Of a stretch of DNA of 64,000 bases, positions 43,050-56,060 are shown piece by piece. Positions within the stretch are counted from its first letter, which is position 1, and every line of letters begins with the position of its first letter. The translations under genes and the position numbers were made by a program. The DNA is from Liolophura sinensis (taxonomy: Eukaryota; Mollusca; Polyplacophora; Chitonida; Chitonidae): contig NC_088304.1 of the NCBI RefSeq assembly GCF_032854445.1, positions 24,317,704-24,381,703 on the forward strand, written 5' to 3'. Under the pieces are notes generated by a model that had not been told where the DNA came from, ran no database searches, and was given only the letters and a program-made list of their open reading frames with translations.

Positions 43050-45425
43050 AAATGTTACACATGTTTTCAACATGAGTCCACCACTTGTGAACCCCTTCAG
43101 TATATAGGTCCACTGTGAACCAAAAACTACTCTCTTTATGAAAAATGCTTGTAGATACTGTTGCTAAATATGGAAGTTGTAACTGAATGCAGTTTGGCTT
43201 ACAGAAATTTCTAAAGGTGAATTTTTACCTGGCAATAGATCATTGCTTTTACCTCGCAATAAACCAGTGTTTGGTGAACTTCATTTACCGCCAGTTATGT
43301 CAGACTAACAAAAATAATTTAATGTTCCACAATTTAAGCATGGGTTTTACTTACCTGCAGTATTAAATTTCCTTCTGTAGTCGTTGTATACAGATGAAAT
43401 CCATAATTTTGACAAGAGTTTCAAAGGTCAGCGTTTTCAGTGTGGACAAATTGTTGGCAATGGTACTTTTTGTTACTCTAACTTTGGAGAACTCTCATTG
43501 TGATTCTATGTGGCTCCATGCGACAAATCTTCTACGTAATTCTGTCAACGTAAAAATTAAGGACTCTTTGTAGGATACACTTTGATCTTGTGAAGTGTGT
43601 TTCTTGGTGAAATTAAACTTTACAGAAACTGGTTAGGTTTTAATTTTCACACCATGTTGTTCCCATGAATATAGAACGACCTAAATATATGTTCTAGGAA
43701 ATGAAAAACTAGAATTTATGGTTGGTTTCACCCACATTATCAGAAAACATTTGCAGAATTTGTAGCAATGGTGAAGATGGTCTCAAATGGTCTCAGTAGT
43801 CAGAACTGTTAAGATCTAGACCACCGAGGAAAAAAGATCCTGATTCAGATATAGCATATATACTGAACCAAAAAACATAAACTTCACATTTGGAGCAATG
43901 AATTATATTGAAAACATGTAGAACAAGGTAGTTAATATGGGCGAATACTATAAGGGTCAGGTGTAACCTGGAGCATCATCGCAGTTGTGGTGAACTATGC
44001 GGGATGTATGCAACATGTACTTGCACGTGCTCCACTTGTATGAGGTTACGTGACCACAGTTTCAAGTGGCTGAGGACTAAGACGTGTGAAGATTTTGCTA
44101 GTGAATAAGAAAAAGAAAACACGTTAACAATCCTTAAGAGATTAACAATTCTCATGCCACACAGTCCGGCAGGGCTGTTACACGTTCCATGAGATGCATT
44201 AGACTGACATTTCACTATCTGAGGCCACATGTGCAAGAGACGGGTACGACATCAGATCGCCACGGGCCAGGATGGCTGATGCTGTGTTCACGGTGTTAGG
44301 CGGTCAATGGGAATACGTTGCTTTGCAACTTGATGTCGGAGAGGCCACGTGGTACGGAGCGAGTTCGAATATAGATGGCTAGTGCCTATGCAAGCAAAAA
44401 GTTACCCCAGCATGCTACTGTTGACCATGGAGGGTGCATCAAGCCCACTTTTATGCCTAACCCTGTTTTGGTGTACGCTCATTATGTCCATAACCCAGAT
44501 TTATCGACTAGCGACACGCTTTGTTCTATATAGGTATGTTTGGAACAAACAGTAACACAAGTGAAGTTTTTCTTTGTTCAGAATATAGGATTTAAAATAA
44601 AGTTTTATAATTTTGAAACGATACTGGAAAGATACACACCGGACTGCGGTATAGTGTGCATGGGTAGACGGTACTAGGTACCGCACTTTAGGATGTTTTA
44701 GTGCGCATGAATCGGCTGAACAAAATACAGCACAGCAGACTTTTAGTGCACATGGATTGGCAGTACTGAGAGCTGCACAGCATGGAGCAAATACATACTA
44801 CACACTGTACACAATGACATTTCTCAAAAATCAGCATTTCTCGTAAAACATATATAACCGAGTTATTATTACAATAATAAATTATTTCAGTAAACTGTTG
44901 TTTTATTTGTTGAATCTAAAGAAAGACATGTAGAGTGTTTCTGGTGTATTTTAGTGATTGATCTGATACAGAGCATATTCTTCTATAAACTGTTGAGTTA
45001 TAAAACCGAGACGTAGAACAGTATTTAGAATAACAAACCTGTTAGTAGCGGCGTCTCCAAAGAATCAGTGAAGCTCATCAAAATCCGCGAATCCACAACT
45101 ACAAAGGAAACAGGAGGTACAATGTACATATCACTTGTATGGAGAAGACATTTGTTTATCTTCTGAAGTTAACTGTGCTAGATTCCAAACATGTGAGACA
45201 ATCTATTGACTGTTTGATAAAATTACTATTATTCTTTAATTTAGCAGTTGTACGACAAAGTGGTCTATTGACCGGTGATATAACACAGAGAAAAATCCTC
45301 CACCAATAGTAAGTTACGAAAGAACAGCAAGTGCATAAAACCAATACAAGAAAAATGCCTGCGCCCTCTTTTTCCTGCTCTATTTTTTCAGTGTTGCACT
45401 TGTGTTGACTTTGTTGCTCAAACAA
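43050..45425. other. Intergenic, no recognisable feature
   Basis: This 2.4 kb stretch is the longest I could not assign to any repeat family or gene. Small frames at 43976-44236 and 44349-44555 lack motifs, signal peptides and splice context. Confidence 0.4.
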
Positions 45426-45429
45426 AACT

Positions 45430-46100
45430 GTTACGATTACAGATGTGGGTCAGTAAGTTTGAACTTTATATAATGCAATGACGAGGCAGTTTTCAACGCG
45501 TATACAAAAACATAATTGCGAAATTTAATTTTTCTGTCCTGTCAGGTAATCTTGTTGACGAGAATATGTAATCGGCATAAAGAAAAAAAGACGAAGACGG
45601 ATTGTCAAATTATTTGTACGTTCTGTTGTGTCATGTGAGAAGCTGAAGGCAAATTTAATCTCTAATCGGCCAATGAATTAAATAACTTACCAATCAATCA
45701 ATTAATCAACCAATCAACCACCAGGCATGGTTGTGAGGTTTTCCATCACTCCGTCTTGAAACAACATCGTTACAATCATTTTTCGTCACCACCATCACAA
45801 TCCATCATTCATCATATTGAAAAATTGATTGGATGTATATTTATCTTAATTTGTATCCTTTCTTAGTTCTTTGGTGGTTTGTGTCGAACGTCGTTCTGAA
45901 AAGTGATCATGCGATTGTTGAAGAGGAACTTCTTAATATTGGTTGACGATTCGTATACTAATGCATTTTTGGTTGCTTGGAACCATAAATATCGCCAAAA
46001 GTCATATCGTCTTAAGACGTAAAATGTAATGTCGACGTGTTGCTTTCCGTTTGTCATTGCTTTTTGTTTTCGTCTAGAACGTTCCTTACGCCCTTCCAAC
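45430..46100 (+). repeat. Duplicated segment, partner about 54880-56160
   Basis: Shared order: CAATCAATCAATTAATCAAC-type run, CACCAGGCATGGTTGTGAGG (CACCAGGCTTAGTTGTAAGG in the partner), AACATCATCGT-like and CATC-rich sequence, then TTTCTTAGTTCTTTGGTGGT and a GTAATGTCGA-type end. The partner carries a SINE family A insertion (55665-55775) and a 22-bp array that this copy lacks. Confidence 0.55.
45850..46060 (+). mobile_element. Penelope-like(?) 3'-tail copy
   Basis: CTTTCTTAGTTCTTTGGTGG, GATCATGCGATTGTTGAAGA and GGTTGACGATTCGTATACTA match the tail, with an extra downstream segment containing TAAAATGTAATGTCGACG. Confidence 0.65.
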
Positions 46101-46159
46101 AACATTGAAAACAGTTGACTCCTTGCATTCATCCGGCGTCTTGATTTAGTACTTTATAC

Positions 46160-46710
46160 ACGTTCTTATTTTTCGGCGGTTTGTGTTGACCGTATTTTTT
46201 TTGGAGGGGGGGGGGGGAATCTGGCATTGTTGCGTGCCATTGTTGCGGAGAAACTTCTGTTTAGTTGACGATTCGTATACGAATGTCTTTTTGGTTGCCG
46301 AGAATCACAAACTCATCACTCGAACATCCTAGGATATTTAGATATAAAATGTAATGTCTAAGTCTAGCTTTCATTTTTCCGTCTTTTTAAGTATGTGCCA
46401 AATGAAAGTGATTAGACCAGTAGGGAAGTTTCCTAAGTTTCAAATTGCCATTTTGGGGGGGGGGGGAATTTAGCAGTGTCATTGTTGACGAGAAACTTCT
46501 TTCTGGTTGACGATTCTTATACGAACATCTTTTTGCTTGCCGAGAATCATACACTCGTGACTCGAACACCTTAGGTTCTTGAGACATAAAATGTAATGTC
46601 TAAGTCTAGCTTTTATTTTTTCCGGTTTTTTATTTTAGTGTGTACCAAAGGAAAGTGATTAGACCAGTCGGGGAGTTTCCTAAGTTTCAAATTGCCATTG
46701 ATGTGCACAC
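46160..46710 (+). repeat. Tandem duplication, two units of about 250 bp, derived from the retroelement tail
   Basis: Each unit has a G-run, GTTGACGATTCNTATACGAA, GCCGAGAATCA, ATAAAATGTAATGTCTAAGT, AGTGATTAGACCAGT and AGTTTCCTAAGTTTCAAATT. The first unit is about 46206-46454 and the second about 46455-46705. The start resembles the tail family at 45850. Confidence 0.8.
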
Positions 46711-47125
46711 AAATTCACAGGCCTGTTCTAATGATCCGGACACCGAGAATGGTTACAAAATTATCAGATAGGGACACAACATTTTTAGTCAATCATTAAG
46801 TTGAAGGTTTTATACTCACCCAGATAACTCCTTCGACAATGAATAGCCAATGTATATTAATAAGAGATTCCTAGAATAAAACTCAAGACAGACTTTCCAG
46901 TTGTTGGTTGTAGTTGACCAGTATTTATTCCTTGATAGTGTAATGATCAAGTTTGTTTAGAAAATTCACCGTATTAAGGTAATTCAAGCGGCGCTGTGCT
47001 CGGAAAGTAATGCGGTGCCCGAAGTTTGGGCTGTTTCATCTATTTTCGACAAAATATATATCTTCTTTATGTTTTTTTTCGTTTCTTACATTTTTCAAGA
47101 AAGAATCACTTCTAGCTAAGTGATC
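46710..47125. other. Intergenic, no recognisable feature
   Basis: No repeat or gene recognised. Confidence 0.4.
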
Positions 47126-47127
47126 AT

Positions 47128-47720
47128 TTTTATACGTCTGTCTGTCTGTCCGTCCGTCCGTCTCTCCACAATTGGGTTATATTACCAATTCCTTTCCACG
47201 GGGAGTTTCAATTTTCAGTGGATACACAAACGCCGATGTGTCTTGACACGCATTTACTCATTTCCGCGGGTACCATGGTAACCAACATAGCAATTTTCCT
47301 TAGATACGCTATGTAAATACATATACATATGACATCGTGTTCAGGCTATAACTCCAACTGCTTTCTGCGTAGTGTTTTAATTTTTCGTGGATATATATAT
47401 ACTTAGATGACGATGTGTTGCTACTCACATTTGTTCATTTGTGCGGTTGTCCTGGTTACCACATTGCCATTTCCATATATACTAGAAAAATAGGTATGAT
47501 TTCGTGTGCGGGCTAAAACTCCAAGTGTTTTCTGCAGAGACTTTTCATTTTTGGTGGACACATTTATCCATTTGCACGGTTGTCATGGAAACCACATACT
47601 TATCATCAACACCCATGAAAATGTCGCGCAGCGGTTATGCCCACCAAAATGCTGTTGGTATTATTGTTACATTTCAAACAAGTGCATTTGTTAAGACGTA
47701 TGTTGTGTTCACCTGAGCTT
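47128..47720 (+). mobile_element. Tandem-core (pearl-like) element, plus orientation
   Basis: Begins TTTTTATACGTCTGTCTGTC with a CTGT/CCGT run, then carries about three diverged units of roughly 168 bp. Each has CTATAACTCCAACTG-like, TTTTTNGTGGA, CATTTGTNCATTTG and GGTTGTCNTGGTTACCACAT-like blocks. It ends CACCCATGAAAATGTCGCGC and GTTCACCTGAGCT. An inverted copy lies at 56700-57440. The design (microsatellite end, tandem core, unique tail) resembles bivalve pearl/Helitron-like non-autonomous elements; the class is inferred. Confidence 0.62.
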
Positions 47721-47724
47721 TTGA

Positions 47725-48715
47725 TGTATGTTGAACTCGCACACACAGTATACTGGGTGGATGAATGTATTAGACTTTGTTAAGGGATAACAAATTAACC
47801 AACTGAATTTACTAAATGTAGTGTAGCGCGTTCTGATACGAACCAGGTATTCTCTTATTTAGAAATTATTTCGCATTGAAACTTTTTAACACACTACAGT
47901 TCATAAAAAATATGAAGAGGAAGTGGCCTATGCGCAGTAAGAGAAAAAACACGTGGGTGGTGTAGTTACCTCTTGCCCTGAACTGAGTGCTCTGATATCA
48001 CGTTTAATCAAACATTTTTGAAGTGTTATGTATCTGTTTACTTTCATTCAAACTTTTAAATCGTGCATGGAAATGTTGACATGAAATGATCTGTGTACAC
48101 AATAAATAGGATGTGACATAATTAAGCCTAGTCGTGCCATGGGCATTGTGAACCAGGCATGCCAGGGCCCGTATTTACCAAGCAGTTTAACACATAAGTT
48201 GCAAGTGCCTATACAGCTAAACACAGAACAGGAAATAGCTCGAATTGTGGTTAGTATAATGTTCTGCAGAAAAAAATCAGCATACAAATGTTAAACTTTC
48301 TACATTGTAACAATTTAATTGTAGCTGTGTTTGAATTTTTTGGACTTTAGTTTGAAAAATACGGGCTAGCGATGGCTTAGAGGTGAAATATCCTGTTTCT
48401 TTCATATCGAATACAAATCACTGTATTCCTTGTCTGATTTAAAGTTAATTAGCTACTTTTTATTTATGTCTTTGTTTAAGGGTAGATATGTATAAAACAC
48501 AGTTTGTAAGACAATGAAAAACAGATGAATGTATTTAATCAGGGTGATGCTTAGACAACTCTAGCCAGAACTGAATCAGAATTATACGCCTAAGATCCTG
48601 AATGGTGTATCAGTATCTGTCTATATGGATGAGATGGTTGTAATAAATGCAAAGGCTTGAACCGGAAGGATATCATTAACAACGTGTTTTTTTGTAATAA
48701 TGTAATAATCATTCA
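47725..48715. other. Intergenic, no recognisable feature
   Basis: No repeat family or supported gene. Confidence 0.4.
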
Positions 48716-48719
48716 TCAT

Positions 48720-49475
48720 TCGCGTATTAATTGCGTCTATCCTGCATGAATGAAACCTGTTGCCTGCTTCTCTTTGGACGCTTCCGTCCTACTTTCGTAC
48801 TTTATATATTTTCTTTAGTTTTTTGGTGTTTTGTGGTAAGTGTCGATTTGGGAATTGTCCTTGGGATTATTAACCTGGAACGTCCTTACTGGTTGACGGT
48901 TGGTGTACCAGTATTTGTTTGACACATAGATTGATACTTTGTTAATATTTGGTGCTTTGTGTTAAACGTCGATTTGGGAATTAGCTTTGCGATTATTAAC
49001 CTGGTGTATGACTTCCTGTTTCAACGCACAGATTAATACTTTCTTCGTTGTTTGGTGCTTTGTGTTAAACGCCATTTTGGGAATTACCCGTGCAATTACT
49101 GGCCTGGAACGTCCATTTTCGGATGACGGCGGGTATTTGATTCCCTATTTTGACGTATAGATATATACCTTTTTTAATCCTTAGTTTGTGTTAAACGTCG
49201 TTTTGGGAATTACCCGTGCAATTACTGGCCTGGAACGTCCATTTCGGATGACGGCGGGTATTTGATTCCATATTTTGTCACATAGATTTTCTTAGTTCTT
49301 TGGTGGTTTGTGTTAAACGTCGTTTTGGGAATTACCCGTGCAATTACTGGCCTGGAACGTCCATTTCGGATGACGGCGGGTATTTGATTCCCTATTTTGT
49401 CACATAGATTTTCTTAGTTCTTTGGTGGTTTGTGTTAAACGTCGTTTTGGTAATACGAATGTAATTTTGGACATA
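48720..49475 (+). repeat. Retroelement 3' tail expanded as about 123-bp tandem repeat
   Basis: The segment starts as an ordinary tail copy (AATGAAACCTGTTGCCTGCT, CGTACTTTATATATTTTCTT). The block from TTTGGTGGTTTGTGTTAAAC to TTTTGNCACATAGATTTTC then recurs, with GTTAAACG at about 48961, 49063, 49191, 49312 and 49436. The last three units, about 123 bp each, are almost identical (GGGAATTACCCGTGCAATTA, CTGGCCTGGAACGTCCATTT), showing recent unequal exchange. Confidence 0.88.
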
Positions 49476-49794
49476 CAGATTTAAAAGTCTGCAAACAAAT
49501 CATGCGATCAAATAAATACTATACAAGAACAGAGACATTGCTTATGGATGCCAACTTCCGTGTGTAATAAGTGTTAACATTCCTAACAAGGGTTTTAAAA
49601 CAAGTGCCGGCAAAAAGATGCAGTGATTATAGTTCCCACCTGATGTGGGTGTACATAAATTCATTTACTGTATTTCTTCAACCTTTTCCCCATATTTGCA
49701 AGATGTTTATTTAAGCATATTCTTAAGGTATGTTTCTGCATTGAGTGATAAAATTATACTTTTTGTGCAGCCCTGAAATTGGCCAGTTCCACCA

Positions 49795-49965
49795 ATGTAG
49801 CTTTGTCTCGTAAGTGGAACGGTCTGACAGAATCCTGCGGGATGGTCGTGGGTTTCCCCCGGGTTCTGCCCGGTTTCCTTCCACCATAATGCTGGCCACC
49901 GTCGTATAAGTGAAATATTCTTTAGTATTGCGTAAAACACTAATAAAAAAAATAAATGAATAGTT
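49795..49965 (+). mobile_element. SINE family A 3'-half copy
   Basis: GGGATGGTCGTGGGTTTCCC, GGTTCTGCCCGGTTTCCTTC, CACCGTCGTATAAGTGAAAT and GCGTAAAACACTAATAAAAA. Confidence 0.82.
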
Positions 49966-49969
49966 TTGT

Positions 49970-51025
49970 CTCCAAATCAAGTTAAAAATGTGCAAGCATT
50001 ACACTGAAAGTTGCTCTTTCCTATGTGGAAAGGTTGAGGAATTAGGGTAAGTACCTTCTTTCACTGCGGCAGTCATTGTTTAGGCTTGCGTATAGATTTC
50101 TGGCTTTATCTGTCTTTCATGTTTTCATCTCTCTTCTTTTGCCTTCATTGTTAACACAGTTCATTGCGCACGTATACAATCCACTGAATGGTTAGTTGCC
50201 TCATAATTTTGAATTAAACCCAAATATCGACCTAACATGACATTATCACACGGAGTTACTTCACCATTGCTCCTTTAAAAGAGAACGCCTCATTCTTTTC
50301 AGCCAGTATTCCCTTTTATCCAGAACCCTTCTTCAGCCACTGCATGCTCATTATTGACACCTTTCTTCTCTTCTCTCTGCCTGTATATATGTTTGCATAT
50401 GGTTATGTTGTCATTTTGAATCTTTATCGGCTGTCTTCATTACCCCCAAGTTCCTCGGGGTAGTTGGGTCAATATTTAGAATTCACACAAGTCCATGAAA
50501 TTAACAGGAAGCCGAGAAACAACCCACTGGTCACTTTCTGGGGACACTGGGGACTGACCCAAAGCCCCATTTATTCCTTGCTGTTACTTTTAAATAGCTC
50601 ATTTTTATACTTCAATAATTAAGAACTGGAATTAATTAGAATTATTAAAGTATATATTGGTGTAAAAACACAAATATAAAACCTATGTATACACACGTAA
50701 ATAGAAACACAACGCAATGTAAAAATCAGTTTTACTGCTTATGTAACAAGTATAGATAAAGCACTGACTTGACGGATTAAGATATCCGTAAGGGATATGA
50801 GCGTAAAACCAGTAATTCAACAACAGTAGTTGTCCTTTCCACTGGCTGGTATCAAATCGGTTTAGACATAGTTGCCCTGTTCCTCGTTAAGCACCCAGCT
50901 CCAAAATACCTTCGAAAGATGTCAGATGGAATCTGATGGGTGTGCTTTAAGTGTTCAATGCCCAGGGCAGCGCCTGAAACCAGCTGCGAGATACCCATTC
51001 AGATAGTAATGCAGAACACATTAAA
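49970..51025. other. Intergenic, no recognisable feature
   Basis: No repeat family or supported gene. Confidence 0.4.
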
Positions 51026-51029
51026 TATA

Positions 51030-51290
51030 AAGTGCTACAGCATAGATAGTAAAACTAAAGAAGCAACGATATTTTTGGCCTATGATCACCAATAATCATG
51101 TGGCTGGTGAAACAGGGGCCTATTGCCTGTCGTCAGTTTAGGGGTTTATTCCGATTGTCCACGTAAATACTTGAACAGGGGCAAATTACACGCCTCTTAG
51201 CTCAATGCTTTAAGCAAAATCAGGTAAAACAAATATGCAGTGATGTTAATTACAATACTATATGAGACGTCACTGGTCACAGAAACATAC
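51030..51290 (+). repeat. Family M repeat copy
   Basis: CTACAGCATAGATAGTAAAA, TAAATACTTGAACAGGGGCA, CACGCCTCTTAGCTCAATGC and TATGAGACGTCACTGGTCAC in order. Confidence 0.72.
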
Positions 51291-51299
51291 TTATTTACT

Positions 51300-52590
51300 A
51301 TCAACTAAAATCGATTTTTGATTCATTTTCAGTCCAATTTGCTGTGGGCCTGTTACTGGTCGATGTGGTTTGGAGCCTTATGATGGTTTCAAATTAGATA
51401 GGCTCAAAAAAAAAAGAACTACGCATGTTTATCACTCAGACACAAATATAAATCTTAAAATCATTTAATGAGAAAATAAATCTTCATTCTTGTCTTTTTT
51501 CGGCAGAGTCTTATAGTGCAAACCTGTCTTCACGCCCTAAGCCTAAGGCCTGTGATTCGTCATGACAAAGTTTTAAAATCGGTTTAAAAGTTTTTGAATG
51601 TATGCATGCATTTTCAGTTAAATCTTTTAACTGCATGTCTATTGCCCCTTTTTCTTGTTGTTAAGCTCTCCCTGTTTAGCCAATGATTCCTATCAATTTA
51701 TCCCTGCTTAGTTAATTATTCATATAAATTTGCGTATTGTTTCAGGAGCACATTTGTCTGTTGCAGGTGAATTTCTAGCTATTTAATAAAAATGTTGACA
51801 TTTGACCTTCTAAAATTGCCCAATGTATATCACAAAATTTTTTTTGGGTATACATCTAATCAGAATGACATGTTATAAATTTTAGATACATATCGATGTT
51901 TTTGTAGACGTTTTTTTTTTTTTTTTATTCCATAACTACTGGTGTTTAAAAATTGGATTATCCTTAGGCGTAGCTAACCAAACAAGGATTTAACGAAAAC
52001 TGCTTTGAAGCGGAACGCAGGTCTAAATTGGACATTGAGAAAGCTCAAATCGAGGGTGTCATTAGAAAGCCTGAGTTAATTTAAATTGTCAAAAAGTTGC
52101 ATCAGAATTTAATTTAGCTTTTTACATGTAGACATCTATGATTGCACAGGAATATTATTCGGCAACTGTGTACGGTTTTTCCATGTCGATAATGGCTAAA
52201 CCCCATTCTAAAAAATTTAAACCGTCTGTTGCCCAAGAAACATGTAAAAACACAGACATGGCCGTTTGGTGGGAGTAATTATCTTCAGTGTGTATTTTTG
52301 ATAATTTAACTGAAGTTCAACATGTGTTACATTATTTTCTGGGCTAATAACCTGTCGGGGGGCCATGATCAGCCTCTCAAATTTCTCTCAAAACCCAGTT
52401 CAGTTACAGAGCTTAAATATATATTGCATGACTTTTAAAACTTTCGATGGAAACATTTTACCATTTTTTTACGACTAAACCTGAAAAAGTAGAAAAAAAG
52501 TGAAAAATGTGTATGAACGTCTTTGTCTGCATAATAGACAAATAGTGTGAGTGAGAGCAACAGCTATTTTAACATCACAGTGTATATGTG
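51300..52590. other. Intergenic, no recognisable feature
   Basis: No repeat family or supported gene. Confidence 0.4.
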
Positions 52591-52599
52591 AACAGTTCT

Positions 52600-52815
52600 A
52601 AGCAAAGCGCATCTGAGATACATGTTTTGTTATTGACAACTGATATTCTAGAATGGTACACGATTTGAATACTGACTTCACTCAGTCGCCTAGAATACAC
52701 CTTACGTCTTTCCAATACGTCTTTTATATACTGTTTTAGTTTTTGGTGGTTTGTGTCATACGCCGTTTCGGGAATTGGTCATGCGATAATTGACCAGGAA
52801 CGCCCATGGAAGTAG
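52600..52815 (+). mobile_element. Penelope-like(?) 3'-tail copy
   Basis: GCGCATCTGAGATACATGTT, TTATTGACAACTGATATTCT, TGACTTCACTCAGTCGCCTA, TTTGGTGGTTTGTGTCATAC and GGGAATTGGTCATGCGATAA in order. Confidence 0.8.
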
Positions 52816-52819
52816 TTCA

Positions 52820-54305
52820 ATCTTACGTCTATATTTAGTATTACCAACAATATTTTTCAGTCAGTCCTTTATTTCACGGTAGTCTTTGGTTACAAAAGAC
52901 TTTGGCTCTTTTCACGACCACGGATACGGATGGGAAGAATACTGAAGAATATTTTCTTTCCCTCTCACCCCTCCACCAAGAAATGGAAAAAGAATCACCA
53001 TTACCAAACCTCATCACTACGTTTCAGTTTTCTACACAACGATTTTATTAATCTGAATAAATTTAAGAAGATGACTCCAAGCAAAGAAGAATTAATTTAT
53101 CTCCACTTAACTATTACGAAATACATAGCCATCCATGCATGAAAGATTTTAATTGGGTCAGTGTATTTTGATGCATTATGATTCAGCGATGACATAGCAA
53201 AAAAAAGCAAAAATAAAAAAAATCCCGTGCAAACTTTGCAGTGTAAAAAATTTTCGTATCTAAAAGCATATACTGCAAATATTCAGAGCACATGACATGT
53301 ATTTATAAAAACACACACATTAATGTGCAAACGCCTAACTGTTTTCATTTGAACGCAGACGTCTTATCCATAAACGTATTACATGTATATGGTGGGACTA
53401 TACGCGCATACGTTTTTTGTTAAAACATAGGCTGGCATCATGTTTATAACATTGACGTTTTCAGTTAATCATTTCAACATTTTCTCCAAGACATTGGTGT
53501 TTTATAGAAAACATGTGACATGTCTACTAGAGTGGTCAAATAGCCGTTTGTACTATGCCCATAAGTTTTGGCTGTGTACTTGATTATATCTATTACAACA
53601 GAGCTTAGTATACCTTCCTTCTCACCCCATGCATTGCCTTATGGTAGGTCCCCAGAGCCGCTCCTTGCAAACTGCAGATGTATAATTTGATGTCACCTGA
53701 ATCGATTCCGGTCATTTAAAATGTCGAAATCGAACATTGGTCTTTCTAAACTACAAGAGTTTTAATACATGTGCTTTGGTGTTTGATTTCCCATAAATAG
53801 TATTTCTCATATACTTTTCATTAAAACATAAAAAGCAATAAAAAAAACTGACACAAACAATGCCTTAATACACTTTTTTGTAATATGAATTTATTATAAA
53901 TTTGCAATGTGTAAGAAAGAAAACACACGATAAAATATTTAGAAATCCCGTTTAGTGTCTAAATGCAATTCTTTTATTCTCGAAATAGACACCTTGCCTT
54001 GAGTCAGTTTTACTGAGTGAGCTTAAATTAGGTTGCATTGGAAATAATCATTGCAGACAGGTAAAACGGATGTGTTCACAAGTGTAAATTTTGCTGTATT
54101 ACTCATACTTTATGAGCGCCCTACATTGACTATTTACCCACAGGCTCACATTATCACATCGTGACTGGACTATTTTGTTTGCTCTGTAAATGTAATTAAG
54201 AAAGTTCTCTACACAGTTGAAGCCCTGTGTGATATTCTTTCTTCTGACCATATCTCATTATGTATTTGTAATCGGTCGGATGCACTACCTCTATGAAACT
54301 GTTCA
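52820..54305. other. Intergenic, no recognisable feature
   Basis: AT-rich. A 70-aa plus-strand frame at 52930-53142 has no motif. Confidence 0.4.
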
Positions 54306-54319
54306 GCATCCCGTGACGA

Positions 54320-54368
54320 GAGGGGTTTCTTTTGCTGAGTATGCCGTAAAACATCAATCAAATAAACA
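54320..54368 (+). mobile_element. SINE family A tail fragment
   Basis: TGCTGAGTATGCCGTAAAAC and ATCAATCAAATAAAC match the extreme 3' end. Confidence 0.65.
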
Positions 54369-54534
54369 TTTACTTTGCTAAAATTGAAAAACGTTACAGT
54401 TTTAGGCTTTCGAAAATAACGAGAAGAAAAATTTACTGCGGATACATTTTCATCCCTGTTATAAATATACGCGCGTCAATTTTCACTTATTGTGTCTTTC
54501 ATTGTATGAATCTAGGACACTGCCTGATAATTAG

Positions 54535-54745
54535 CGGCAAGCGTGCTATCAGAATGGCCCAGAAGCCCCCTTATCAGTCGATCGCTGTGAATTCGGCTGC
54601 AGCTCATGCTGGCTTCCTGTCTGAAATTGTCTGGGATTTTCCCCAGGCTCTCCTCCCACCCCAACCATAAAGCTTGTCGCCGTAGTATAAGTGAAATATA
54701 TTCTTCAGTAGGGCGTAAATCACCAATCAAATAAATAATGTCTGA
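54535..54745 (+). mobile_element. SINE family A copy
   Basis: GCTCATGCTGGCTTCCTGTC, CCCCAGGCTCTCCTCCCACC, CGCCGTAGTATAAGTGAAAT and GGGCGTAAATCACCAATCAA. Confidence 0.78.
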
Positions 54746-55214
54746 CTGATGTTTTACATCATTGTCATTCTGATCGTTGATCTGGGATCGTCAGGGATTT
54801 CCCCGAACACGACATAGGGTGAATTAGACCAATCTGTTGGCTATATTTACACACAAAAAGTAACTGAAAGTTATGTAAACTCTTAATTTCAAGTCATAAT
54901 ACCAGGACGACGCAGTTTGCAAGTAAATAAATTTTCCCTTAACCTAACAGTTTTTTTTTTGTTACACAACATTAATTTGATATTCTGTTAGATAATCTTC
55001 TTTACAATGCAGGTTATTCGGCAAACACAGAAATGTCTGTCTCGTGATTCTAAGAGGTTACCATGCCATGTCAGCAGCTTAAGGCAAAGTTGGTCTCCAA
55101 GCAATCTGCCAGATGATTAGCTCTTTATTAATTTGACTGGTGTTCCACGCCATACGCCACATTTTAACGATAGCTGTCGGCTTGGTGGGTGAAAGAAATC
55201 CGAGGGCACGGAGT

Positions 55215-55335
55215 AAACCACCAACCTTTGGCAAGTTACCGCGACGTTTTTGGCAAGTTGCCGCAACGTTTTTGGCACGTTACCGTGATGTTTTTGGCAA
55301 GTAACCGTGACGTTTTTGGCAAGTTATCATGAAGA
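55215..55335. repeat. 22-bp tandem repeat, five units
   Basis: The unit is GGCAAGTTACCGCGACGTTT plus TT. The flank CCACCAACCTTTGGCAAGTTAC matches the repeat seen at 38350 and 57870, where GGCAAGTTACTGACGAAC occurs once. The array therefore seems to be an expansion of part of that older repeat. Confidence 0.82.
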
Positions 55336-55664
55336 TCGTTCCCACATGTGATCAGCAGATATGTACACGATATTCGTGGAAGAGACGTCGACTTTAAACG
55401 AACGTTAGACTGCAAACGATCACACGACCGCTTATTATCCAAAAGGCTCAACAAACAGGGTGCATGGGGATCTGCAAATTCCCTGTTCAAAACTGGATTT
55501 AAATCCGCGTGTCATGTGTCACAGAGATTAAAAGCTAAGCACCTCTAACATCTACACAACGGTCCTCTCTTCATCAATCAATCAGTCAATCAATCACCAG
55601 GCTTAGTTGTAAGGTTAAACCTTTCTTAACAATGCGTCAAGATAAATCATCGTCATTAACCATC

Positions 55665-55775
55665 ACCCTCGGGTTCAGACCGCTTTCCTCCCACCATCAT
55701 GCTGGTCGCCGTCGAATAAGTGAAATATTCCCGAGTACGGCGTAAAACACTAATCAAGTAAATAAATAAATTAAC
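55665..55775 (+). mobile_element. SINE family A 3'-half copy
   Basis: GGGTTCAGACCGCTTTCCTC, CACCATCATGCTGGTCGCCG and ACGGCGTAAAACACTAATCA with an AAATAAA tail. Confidence 0.82.
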
Positions 55776-55864
55776 CATCATCTGGCATCCTCATATTTCT
55801 CAACATCACGATTATCAAACATCATACATCGTGTTGAATAAGACCGGTAAGTTTCACATATACC

Positions 55865-56060
55865 TATATACAGTTGTAATCAAGCACAACTGAGATTCGT
55901 GCTTTAATGAAAGAAACTCAGTACGTATATAGTATGTTACATGATCTGGATACTCGTCAAATTTATGCGTCCAGGGTGTCATTCTATTCTAATTTGTTAC
56001 TTTGTTTGCTTTCTTAGTTCTTTGGCGGTTTGTGTTGAGTGTTGCTGTTAAAACTTAACG
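55865..56060 (+). mobile_element. Penelope-like(?) 3'-tail copy, internally deleted
   Basis: CAGTTGTAATCAAGCACAAC, GTATGTTACATGATCTGGAT and TTTCTTAGTTCTTTGGCGGT match the tail. The block between them is partly missing. Confidence 0.65.
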
